16,558 bases of DNA from an uncultured Collinsella sp. (GTDB lineage Bacteria > Actinomycetota > Coriobacteriia > Coriobacteriales > Coriobacteriaceae): NCBI GenBank assembly GCA_902470895.1, contig CABRID010000042.1, positions 1 to 16,558 on the forward strand, read 5' to 3'. How positions within the stretch are numbered: the stretch's first letter is position 1; the number at the start of each line of letters is the position of its first letter. Position numbers and translations under genes: made by a program. Positions 7,019 to 13,375 of the stretch are shown piece by piece. The notes beneath the pieces were generated by a model that saw nothing but the letters and a program-made list of their open reading frames with translations, was not told the origin of the DNA and did not search any database.

Positions 7019-9049
7019 CTACAGCTCGTTGGCCGCGTGATACGCCGTGCGAATGGCGCTCGCGATGTCGGCGGTGCGCTCGCCCGAGCAGTCGCCCACG
7101 CAGGTCACGGGCACCGTCACGCCGTCCAGGTCAAACGCGTTGGCCTTGGAGCCCACGGCCATCACCACGTAATCGCAGGCGATCTTCACCGGCTCCTCGG
7201 CGCCGTCCTCGGCGGTGCGAACGGCCTCCACGCCCTCGTCAGTAATGGCGGTCAGGCGGGTCTTCACGTGCTGCTCCACGTTGTGCTCGGCAAAGTCGCT
7301 CATAATCAGCGGCAGAATGGTCTCAGACTCGCCCGCGGCAATCTTGTCGAGCATCTCCACGATCGCCACCTCGCAGCCGTGCTGCAGCAGATACTCGGCA
7401 GTCTCGGTGCCCACCAGGCCACCGCCAATGACGGCGACGCGGCCGCTGAGCTCCACCTTGCCGGCCAGCACGTCCCAGCTCGAGACGACCTTGTCCGAGT
7501 CGGCACCCGGAACGGGGATGACCACGTCGTGCGCGCCCACGGCCACAATCGCGGCGTCGGCGGCGTTGAGGTCCGCGGGGCTAGCGACGTGGTTGAGCTC
7601 AACCTTCACGCCCAGGCCAGGCAGAATCTTCTCGTAATACTCGACCGAGCGCATGATCTCGTCCTTGCGCGGGGGCGCGGCCGCCAGCACAATCTGGCCG
7701 CCCAGATGATCGCTCGCCTCGTAGACGGTCACGTTGTAGCCGCGCTTGGCTGCCACGCGCGCGGCCTCCAGGCCGGCAATACCGCCGCCCACCACGGCGA
7801 TCTTCTTGTCGCCCTCGCCCGGCTTGATGGCGATGGTCGCCTCGTCGCCGTTCTCGGCATTGAGCACGCACGAGATGTACTTGCGGTTTTGAATCGCGTC
7901 GACGCAGCCCTTGTTGCAGTTGAGGCACTCGCGGATGGGCTCACCCGTGGCGGCCTTCAGCGCAATGTCGGGGTCGCACATGAGCGAGCGGCCATAGGCG
8001 ATGATGTCGGCGGCGCCGTCTTCCAGAATCTTCTCGCCGGCCTCGACCGAAACCACGCGGCCGACGGTTGCCACCGGCACGGAGACCAGGGCCTTGACGC
8101 GCTCGGCCACGGGCAGCGTCCAGTTGTAGGGCATGGCGCCCATGGGCGGAATGGTGTCGCCCATGTTGCCGGTATGGTTGGCCTGCGCGACCTGGATCAT
8201 GTCGATGCCCGCGCCCTCGAGCAGCTTGGCGAACTCGCAGGCCTCGTCGGGCAGCAGGCCGCCCTTGCCGCGCGGCGTGCCGTCGGGGTTCTCCATGATC
8301 ACGGGGAGCTTGTACTCCACCATCAGCTGCGGCGCGGCTTCCTTAATGGCAGCGACGACCTCCAGCGCGTAGCGAACGCGGTTCTCGAACGAGCCGCCGT
8401 ACTCGTCGGTGCGCTGGTTGAGGATGGCCGAGCACAGCGAACCCACCAGACGATCGCCGTGGACCTCGATGGCGTCGATGCCGGCCTGCTGCGCACGGGC
8501 GGCCGAGGCAGCGATGGCCTCCTTGATCTGGGTGAGTTGCTCTACGCTCGCCTCGTTCACAAAGTGCTGCATGTCGTGATGCAGCTTGGCGTAGGCCTGG
8601 TTGCGGATCTCGTTGGACTCGGCCATCTTGGCGGCAAAGGTCTCCTCGTCGCCGGCGGCCTTGGCCTCCTGCGCGGCCTTGGCGGCGGCCATGGATCCCA
8701 TGACCATGCGGCCGACACCGGGCACATCGTACTCGGGGTGGAACAGCTGCAGCGCGACCTTGGCGCCGTGCTTGTGGACGGCGTCGGCCAGCGCCTTAAA
8801 CGTGGGGATCTGGGCGTCGGTTGCCAGCTTGGGCGTGGGGCTTGCGGTCATGACGGGAGCGACGTCGCCGATGACGATGTAGCTCACGCCGCCACGGGCC
8901 AAGCGCTCGTAAAAAGCCAGGCTGCGCTCGCCGATGGAACCGTCACGCTCCTCGTAGCCGGTGGTCAGCGGCGGAAACATAATGCGGTTCTTGAGCTCAA
9001 GGGGGCCAACCGTAATGGGCTGGAGCAGCTTGGATGCAGGTGTGGTCAT
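7019..9049 (-). CDS. FMN/[4Fe-4S]/FAD ene-reductase (2,4-dienoyl-CoA reductase / BaiCD type)
   Basis: This ~676-residue flavoprotein has the three-part architecture of bacterial 2,4-dienoyl-CoA reductase, enoate reductase and the bile-acid enzymes BaiCD/BaiH. Residues 8-~365 are an old-yellow-enzyme TIM barrel for FMN (NRIMFPPLTTGY; NQRTDEYGGSFENRVR). A [4Fe-4S] site follows with C375-x2-C378-x3-C382-x11-C394. Then come two Rossmann domains, GGGIAG (421-426) for FAD and GGGLVG (542-547) for NAD(P)H. It would reduce an activated C=C bond with NAD(P)H; the substrate cannot be told. Two oddities: the usual HGAHGYL-like active-site stretch reads HGDRLVGSL, and an Ala/Glu-rich helical insertion occupies about 119-165. 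Start: AGAGGA ends right against the ATG at 9055 but 6 bases before the ATG at 9049, so 9049 is preferred. The gene is monocistronic. Confidence 0.9.
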   Translation of the reverse strand: MTTPASKLLQPITVGPLELKNRIMFPPLTTGYEERDGSIGERSLAFYERLARGGVSYIVIGDVAPVMTASPTPKLATDAQIPTFKALADAVHKHGAKVALQLFHPEYDVPGVGRMVMGSMAAAKAAQEAKAAGDEETFAAKMAESNEIRNQAYAKLHHDMQHFVNEASVEQLTQIKEAIAASAARAQQAGIDAIEVHGDRLVGSLCSAILNQRTDEYGGSFENRVRYALEVVAAIKEAAPQLMVEYKLPVIMENPDGTPRGKGGLLPDEACEFAKLLEGAGIDMIQVAQANHTGNMGDTIPPMGAMPYNWTLPVAERVKALVSVPVATVGRVVSVEAGEKILEDGAADIIAYGRSLMCDPDIALKAATGEPIRECLNCNKGCVDAIQNRKYISCVLNAENGDEATIAIKPGEGDKKIAVVGGGIAGLEAARVAAKRGYNVTVYEASDHLGGQIVLAAAPPRKDEIMRSVEYYEKILPGLGVKVELNHVASPADLNAADAAIVAVGAHDVVIPVPGADSDKVVSSWDVLAGKVELSGRVAVIGGGLVGTETAEYLLQHGCEVAIVEMLDKIAAGESETILPLIMSDFAEHNVEQHVKTRLTAITDEGVEAVRTAEDGAEEPVKIACDYVVMAVGSKANAFDLDGVTVPVTCVGDCSGERTADIASAIRTAYHAANEL

Positions 9050-9055
9050 GGACAT

Positions 9056-9061
9056 TCCTCT
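9056..9061 (-). promoter_or_regulatory. Ribosome binding site that decides the flavoprotein start
   Basis: AGAGGA on the - strand abuts the ATG at 9055 (spacing 0) and lies 6 bases from the ATG at 9049. The second spacing is workable and the first is not. A short GC hairpin (CGCGGC at 9070-9075 with GCCGCG at 9085-9090) sits just upstream in the leader. Confidence 0.6.
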
Positions 9062-9101
9062 CTTGTAGGCGCGGCGGCGATGATGCCGCGTAGTTGTCTA
9101 G

Positions 9102-9131
9102 AGGATATGGCATGGGAATACAGCAGCGCAA
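9102..9131 (-). promoter_or_regulatory. Possible promoter of the flavoprotein gene
   Basis: On the - strand TTGCGC (9131-9126) and TATCCT (9107-9102) are separated by 18 bases, about 50 bases before the start codon. Matches to consensus are moderate, so this is tentative. Confidence 0.3.
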
Positions 9132-9202
9132 CGGAAATCGGCGGACAGCAGGTAGCGGCAGGTGGATGGGGCGGGGCGGCCCGTCGGTTTGCCCGCCGGT
9201 TT

Positions 9203-9501
9203 ATCTCAATCTGTAACAGTTGCGCGGCAAAACCGGGTCTTACTGTTACAGATCGAGACATTCCTCTCGGCCCATCCTCAACAATCTAGATCTGTAACAG
9301 CTAGGCCCACTTTTGACCCCTACCTGTTACAGATCGAGACAAACCAAACCCGCCTGCTAGAAAATCTAAATCTGTAACAACAACTCGGCAAAATCCGTCC
9401 CTCGTGTTACAGATTTAGACAAACACGACCCAACCCACCGGTATATCTCGATCTGTAACGCCTAGCCGCCCAAATCGGGTCTAGATGTTACAGATCGAGA
9501 T
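9203..9501. repeat. Array of four tandem long-hairpin units, 81-bp period
   Basis: Four units each have a left arm ATCTnnATCTGTAAC(AG) and an inverted right arm (CT)GTTACAGATnnAGA. Left arms start at 9203, 9284, 9364 and 9445; right arms start near 9243, 9324, 9405 and 9486. The unit period is therefore 80-81 bp, and half-sites fall every ~40.5 bp in alternating orientation. Arms are 15-17 bp. The ~23-26-base interior of each unit differs in sequence but usually holds a second short stem (CGG/CCG in units 1 and 3, TAGG/CCTA in 2, CTAG/CTAG plus CCC/GGG in 4). Linkers between units are 22-23 bases and mostly G-poor on the + strand. In unit 3 both arms change together (TCTAAATC with GATTTAGA), so complementarity is kept. 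There is no coding potential. The array lies between the flavoprotein gene and the tRNA terminator. Function unknown. Confidence 0.9.
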
Positions 9502-9551
9502 GTTTGATTGAGAGGCTGGGAATTGAACCGAAGAAACGATCCCGGGATAAC

Positions 9552-9581
9552 AAAAAAGCTCGCCGGCCAAGCCGACGAGCT
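9552..9581 (-). terminator. Intrinsic terminator of the initiator tRNA gene
   Basis: On the - strand AGCTCGTCGGC-TTG-GCCGGCGAGCT forms an 11-bp stem with one G·U pair, followed by a run of T residues (9557-9552). It begins 9 bases after the CCA end of the tRNA. Confidence 0.9.
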
Positions 9582-9590
9582 GCAAGTTCT

Positions 9591-9667
9591 TGGTCGCGGG
9601 GGCAGGATTTGAACCTACGACCTCCGGGTTATGAGCCCGGCGAGCTACCAGACTGCTCCACCCCGCA
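9591..9667 (-). tRNA. Initiator tRNA-fMet (anticodon CAU), CCA encoded
   Basis: The 77-base cloverleaf can be drawn completely: acceptor TGCGGGG with CCCCGCG, D arm GAGC/GCTC with GGTAG loop, anticodon stem CCGGG-CTCATAA-CCCGG, T arm GTAGG-TTCAAAT-CCTGC, discriminator A and encoded CCA. The three G-C pairs next to the anticodon loop (GGG/CCC) mark it as the initiator rather than elongator tRNA-Met. Position 1-72 is U·G instead of the common C·A or C·U mismatch, still a weak pair. A 77-base length and near identity to the E. coli initiator in the D and anticodon arms support the call. Confidence 0.97.
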
Positions 9668-9698
9668 ATGTCTGGGCGCCTCATGTGCGCAAGAAAGA

Positions 9699-9727
9699 AT
9701 ATTACGCGGGAGTTCGGTAAACGGCAA
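9699..9727 (-). promoter_or_regulatory. Promoter of the initiator tRNA gene
   Basis: On the - strand TTGCCG (9727-9722) is followed after exactly 17 bases by TAATAT (9704-9699). Transcription would start about 25 bases before the mature tRNA 5' end. Confidence 0.6.
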
Positions 9728-9863
9728 GGAAAATCTCGTAGAGCATAATTCCTTCATATTTAAACCCCTCAGCCCCTATCACCGTAAACGAATCGCAGCC
9801 GAGCGCCGTCGACGGCACGTATACAATGGTGCGCGTCCTTTTATGCCGACACCGGGAGTAGAC

Positions 9864-10637
9864 ATGCTGCTCGCTATCGATATGGGTAACACACAGACGG
9901 CCATGGGCCTGTTTGACGGAGACGAGCTGGTGCAGTCGTGGCGCATGCCCACCGACCGCTCTTATACCGCCGACGAGATCCATGTGCGCCTGATGGGTTT
10001 CTTTAAGATGTACGGCATCTCGCTCGACGCGGTCGACGCGATCGCCTTCGCCGGCGTGGTGCCGCAGCTCTCGCGCGAGTGGCACACTGTGGCCGACCGC
10101 ATTGCCGCGGACGCCATCGTTATCGGGCCGCAGACGGCCGCGGTGACCAAGCTGCGCGCGGCGCGTCCCCAGGCCGTAGGCGCCGATCGCGTCGCTAACG
10201 CCGTTGCGGCCGAGACCTTCTACGGCGCGCCGGCAATCGTGGTGGACTTTGGCACCGCGACCAATATCGACGTCATCGATGAGGACGGTTATTACATTGG
10301 CGGAGCGATCGCGCCGGGCATTCGCATCTCCATGGACGCGCTTGCCGCCCGTGCCGCCAAGCTCGCCAGCGTGCCGCTCGAGGCGCCCGAGCACGCCATC
10401 GGCCGCGATACCGAGGAGTGCATCAAGGTCGGCGCCGTGATGGGCGCCGCCGCCATGGCCGAGGGCCTGGTCGCGCGCATGAAGCGCGAGCTGGGCCGCG
10501 AGGATGCCACCGTTATCGCCACGGGCGGTCTCGCCGGCATCGTCGCCGATTCGACCGATGCCTTCGACGTGGTAGACGGCCAACTCACCATCAAGGGCAT
10601 CTGCGAAATCTACCGCCGCATGCAGGAGCTGGGATAG
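9864..10637 (+). CDS. coaX: Type III pantothenate kinase
   Basis: The 257-residue enzyme phosphorylates pantothenate with ATP, the first step of coenzyme A synthesis, in the cytoplasm. CoaX family motifs of the ASKHA fold are visible: DMGNTQTAMGLFDGD with D6 (phosphate 1), GVVPQL (64-69), GADRVANAVAA with catalytic D108, VVDFGTATNID with D128, and GGAIAPGIRIS (147-156). Length is normal for the family. Start: ATG at 9864 is preferred because GGGAG lies 6-7 bases upstream; an ATG at 9843 has no ribosome site. A -10-like TACAAT (9822-9827) precedes it without a clear -35. It is a single gene, divergent from the initiator tRNA and convergent with the biotin-ligase-like gene. Confidence 0.95.
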   Translation: MLLAIDMGNTQTAMGLFDGDELVQSWRMPTDRSYTADEIHVRLMGFFKMYGISLDAVDAIAFAGVVPQLSREWHTVADRIAADAIVIGPQTAAVTKLRAARPQAVGADRVANAVAAETFYGAPAIVVDFGTATNIDVIDEDGYYIGGAIAPGIRISMDALAARAAKLASVPLEAPEHAIGRDTEECIKVGAVMGAAAMAEGLVARMKRELGREDATVIATGGLAGIVADSTDAFDVVDGQLTIKGICEIYRRMQELG

Positions 10638-10694
10638 AGCAGGGGCTTAAGTCGAGCACGCCCGATGCCACAGCCCCCGCAAATGCTCGCCAAG

Positions 10695-10737
10695 CCTATT
10701 CCTCAAAATCGAAAAATTTTCAGTTTTGAGGAATAGG
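10695..10737. repeat. 43-base inverted repeat between convergent genes
   Basis: CCTATTCCTCAAAA (10695-10708) and its exact complement (10724-10737) flank an A/T-rich core that is itself nearly palindromic (GAAAAATTTTC). It lies 57 bases after coaX. No U-run follows on either strand, so a simple intrinsic terminator is doubtful; a bidirectional 3' end or a dispersed palindromic repeat is possible. Confidence 0.6.
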
Positions 10738-10765
10738 GCGCTGGCAGCCCATTCCCCAGATAGGC

Positions 10766-10796
10766 GAAACCCTCCCCGGCACAGGCCGAGGAGGGT
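10766..10796 (-). terminator. Terminator hairpin of the folate/biotin-ligase operon
   Basis: On the - strand ACCCTCCTCGG and CCGGGGAGGGT form an 11-bp stem with one U·G pair and a six-base loop, followed by only TT and then CGCC. On the + strand the same stem has one C·A mismatch and is followed by CTTGTTGT, so it may serve both convergent genes. Confidence 0.6.
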
Positions 10797-10835
10797 CTTG
10801 TTGTCATGTCTATCTTTGGGCGCGAACGCCCCGCG

Positions 10836-11537
10836 CTACAGCCCGCGAATGCGCACGGCCTCGGGCGGAAACTCCTGCTCGCCGGCATCGGTCTTAATGG
10901 TCGCGCGACCCCAGATGTCCAGGCCCGCAAACACACCGACCGCAAGCGGCAAGCCGTTGGGCGACACCGCCGCAACTTGGCGGCCCAGCAGCGGCACCAT
11001 GTCGAAGTACTCGCCCAACACGGGGGCCAGCGGACCGGCAGCGCCCTGCGGCGTGTTGGCAACAACCGCCCAGGTGTCCACACGGGTCAGCACGGCGGCG
11101 GCCAACTCCTCGACCAGCGCTTCGTCAGCCACGTCCACACCAAGCTCGCCCAGCGCCGAACGCTCAATATCCACCGTCACGGCACCGAACATGCCCGCAG
11201 CACCGGCACCGCCGTTCACGGCAACACGCGCGAGCGACGTCTCAAACGCAGGCGCACCGCACACGATATCGCTCGGCCACTGGATACCCACCTTACCGGC
11301 AAGGCCCAACCCCGGCGTCGAAGCCGTGCCCGCGAGCGCGTCCATCATGCCCATCGCAGCCACAAACGGCAGGCCGTGGAAGGCATGCATGTTCACATCC
11401 GGACGCACGACCAGCGAAAACGTCAACGACGCCTCGCCCGCGCTCCAAGCGCACCAGCCCGCGGACACACCCTCGCGGCCCGCGTCGCGCGCGGCGTCAA
11501 GCTCGGTACCGGCGGCAACAGCGTTCATCTCGATCAT
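10836..11537 (-). CDS. Biotin-protein-ligase-fold protein lacking canonical catalytic motifs
   Basis: The 233-residue protein resembles the catalytic and C-terminal domains of BirA/biotin protein ligase without the N-terminal HTH. Recognisable parts are LTFSLVVRP (the LYLSMxxRP strand), VGIQWPSDIVCG (the KWPNDI region) and a C-terminal SH3-like segment from about residue 195 (GVFAGLDIWGRATIKTDAGEQ). However, the Lys of KWPND is Gln and the Asn is Ser, the GRGRxGR biotinyl-AMP loop reads AGREGVSAGW, and the segment between the STN-like start and that loop is shortened. Either it is a diverged ligase with altered substrate use or a non-catalytic relative; automatic annotation would probably call it birA. 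The ATG directly follows the TAG of the FolP-FolK gene, so it is co-translated with it. It is the last gene of the operon. Confidence 0.7.
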   Translation of the reverse strand: MIEMNAVAAGTELDAARDAGREGVSAGWCAWSAGEASLTFSLVVRPDVNMHAFHGLPFVAAMGMMDALAGTASTPGLGLAGKVGIQWPSDIVCGAPAFETSLARVAVNGGAGAAGMFGAVTVDIERSALGELGVDVADEALVEELAAAVLTRVDTWAVVANTPQGAAGPLAPVLGEYFDMVPLLGRQVAAVSPNGLPLAVGVFAGLDIWGRATIKTDAGEQEFPPEAVRIRGL

Positions 11538-13280
11538 CTACATACGCCCCAATTCGCCCACGATATGGCCCACGCGGTCCTCGGGCTCCTTGACCTCGAC
11601 GCCGTTGTAGCGGAAGAACCGCGCCGGGTCGTGCATCAAGTCCTCGAGCGGCACCAGCACAAAATCGCGCTCGCCGATCAGCGGATGCGGCAGACGCAGC
11701 TTTTTGCCGCCGTGGGTCTCGCCGTCCATCCAGAGCAGATCCAGGTCGATGGTGCGCGGACCGTTGGCCTTGGCCTTTTTGGAGCGGTCGCGCCCCAGCT
11801 CAGCCTCGATCTTCATGAGTTCATCGAGCAGCACCAGCGGCGCCAGCTCGGTCTTGATCTCGATGACGGCGTTGGCAAACGCGTCCTGGCGCGTCTCGTA
11901 GGCCGGCTCGCTCTCGTAAATCTTGGAGGAGTTGGACACGCAGGTGAGTGGAATCTCGGCGATCATCTCGCGTGCAGCGCGGATGTTGTCGCAGCGATGC
12001 CCCAGGTTGGAGCCCACAGCCACAAACGCGCGGCGCGGCTGCGGCTTGGCAACCGCCCAGTAACCGTTCAGGAACTGCGCAAAACCCGCGGCGTCGTGCA
12101 CGCGCACGATGTTGGCACCGGCCTGGATGGCGCCCAGGCACACGCCAAACGTAGCGGCATCGCGCTCGGCGGCCTCGGTCACGCCCGAGACGGCGCCCAC
12201 AAAGCGCTTGCGCGACACGGCGCACATGAGCGGATAGCCCAGTGACGCCATCTTGGCAGTCTCGCGCTGGATGACGATGTCCTCGTTAGCCGACTTACCA
12301 AAGCCCGGGCCAGGATCAATGCAGATGCGGTCGCGCGACACGCCGGCATGGATGAGCGTGCGGGCCTGGTCGGACAGAAAGCCCATGACGCGGCGCATGA
12401 TGGGCGCCGAATCGGGCAGGGTGAAGCGGCGGAGCTGCGAGGTGGGCACGTAGGCTTCCTCGCGGCGGGCGCTGCGGCGCATCATGGCGGCCAGGCGGTC
12501 ATTGGGCTCCGATGCGGCCTCGGTGGCTGCGGGCGCGGCCTCGGGCGCGAGCGCGACGGTCTCGGCTGCAGCAGCCTGCTCGGCGGCCGGCGTCTCCTGC
12601 TCGCTTGCAGGCTCGGACGTGGGCTCCGGTTCGCCAAACGGCAACGAGGGCTGCACCACGCCGCCCGGAAGCTTGGTCTCCGGCTTAGGATCGCCCAGCA
12701 GCTTGCCGCGACGGCGGCGAGCCGGCTTCTCGGCCTCACGCGCGGCCTCGGCAGCCGCCTCGCGCGCCTTCTCGGCAACAAACGCCGCTGCCGAGGTATC
12801 GAGCTGCACCGTTGCGTGCGTGCGGGTGGGCGCGGCGACCTCGCCGGCATGCATCACGATGACGCCGCAGGTACTCGTCTTAACAAACTCGACCATCTTG
12901 GGATCGGTGAAGCCCGTCACGTCGTTGACGATCGAGGCGCCGCAGCGCACGGCCGCCTTGGCAACCGCTACATGACGCGTGTCGATCGAGACGATGGCGC
13001 CCTCCTTGGCCAGCGCGCGCACCACGGGCAGCACGCGGCGAGCCTCCTCGTCGGGGTTGACCGGGGTAAAACCGGGGCGCGTGGACTCGCCGCCCACGTC
13101 GATGATGTCGGCGCCGGCGTCGAGCATCGCCAGGCCGTACTCGATGGCGGCATCGGGGTCGAAGTGCTCCCCGCCGTCGCTAAACGAATCGGGCGTCACG
13201 TTGAGGACGCCCATGATGCGCGGACGGTCAAAGCTGAGCTCATACTTTCCGCACCGCCATGTCTTGCTGTCGTTCGCCAT
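11538..13280 (-). CDS. Bifunctional dihydropteroate synthase - HPPK fusion (FolP-FolK)
   Basis: The 580-residue protein combines two consecutive folate enzymes. Residues 15-~160 and ~290-410 are DHPS: IMGVLNVTPDSFSDGG (22-37), DAGADIIDVGGESTRPG (54-70), VSIDTR, ASIVNDVTGF, VIVMHAG, then IDPGPGFGKS (321-330), AVSRKRFVG and IVRVHD. Residues ~416-560 are HPPK: AVGSNLGHR (421-429), GPRTIDLDLLWMDG (507-520) with the Mg-binding Asp residues, and PHPLIGERDFVLVPL. HPPK pyrophosphorylates hydroxymethyl-dihydropterin and DHPS joins the product to p-aminobenzoate. Between the MHxxG loop and the next DHPS helix lies a ~120-residue low-complexity insertion (about 165-285; Ala/Glu/Pro-rich with RRRRGK). 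Start: AGGAGG is 6 bases before the ATG at 13280 and abuts the ATG at 13286. The next gene starts at once after its stop. Confidence 0.95.
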   Translation of the reverse strand: MANDSKTWRCGKYELSFDRPRIMGVLNVTPDSFSDGGEHFDPDAAIEYGLAMLDAGADIIDVGGESTRPGFTPVNPDEEARRVLPVVRALAKEGAIVSIDTRHVAVAKAAVRCGASIVNDVTGFTDPKMVEFVKTSTCGVIVMHAGEVAAPTRTHATVQLDTSAAAFVAEKAREAAAEAAREAEKPARRRRGKLLGDPKPETKLPGGVVQPSLPFGEPEPTSEPASEQETPAAEQAAAAETVALAPEAAPAATEAASEPNDRLAAMMRRSARREEAYVPTSQLRRFTLPDSAPIMRRVMGFLSDQARTLIHAGVSRDRICIDPGPGFGKSANEDIVIQRETAKMASLGYPLMCAVSRKRFVGAVSGVTEAAERDAATFGVCLGAIQAGANIVRVHDAAGFAQFLNGYWAVAKPQPRRAFVAVGSNLGHRCDNIRAAREMIAEIPLTCVSNSSKIYESEPAYETRQDAFANAVIEIKTELAPLVLLDELMKIEAELGRDRSKKAKANGPRTIDLDLLWMDGETHGGKKLRLPHPLIGERDFVLVPLEDLMHDPARFFRYNGVEVKEPEDRVGHIVGELGRM

Positions 13281-13286
13281 GAACAT

Positions 13287-13292
13287 CCTCCT
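13287..13292 (-). promoter_or_regulatory. Ribosome binding site that decides the FolP-FolK start
   Basis: Perfect AGGAGG on the - strand, 6 bases before the ATG at 13280 and directly against an in-frame ATG at 13286. The much longer open frame extending upstream to 13691 overlaps the sirtuin gene and is not needed. Confidence 0.8.
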
Positions 13293-13302
13293 AAAATGCC
13301 CA

Positions 13303-13330
13303 CGCCGCCGAGCTTGGGGAGCTGGCGGCG
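13303..13330 (-). promoter_or_regulatory. GC-rich leader hairpin upstream of FolP-FolK, with a nearby -10-like box
   Basis: On the - strand CGCCGCC-AGCT and AGCT-(C)-GGCGGCG form a strong stem with a one-base bulge. It ends ~10 bases before the AGGAGG ribosome site. A -10-like TACAAT lies further upstream, just behind the sirtuin stop, without a clear -35. The hairpin may be a weak terminator of the sirtuin gene or part of the folP leader. Confidence 0.35.
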
Positions 13331-13375
13331 GGGTCGCTTTGCACTCAGTCTTTCTATTGTATCCGCGCGCGCGGG

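Noticed and set aside
7037..9289. 750-codon open frame on the + strand, antisense to the flavoprotein
   Set aside because: It is the shadow of a GC-rich gene; the translation is His/Gly/Ala/Val-rich without any family signature, while the - strand frame has clear domains.
9203..9501. CRISPR array
   Set aside because: Half-repeats are only 15-17 bp, alternate in orientation, are not uniform, and there are no cas genes nearby. The hairpin-unit reading explains the spacing and covariation better.
9511..9551. Second tRNA or tRNA remnant (a GGTTCAATTCCC-like stretch on the - strand)
   Set aside because: The T-loop-like sequence is not flanked by a pairing T stem, and no anticodon or acceptor arm can be drawn.
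9504..9863. N-terminal extension of CoaX using the upstream open frame
   Set aside because: The extension would run through the tRNA gene antisense; the ATG at 9864 has a good ribosome site and gives the normal family N-terminus.
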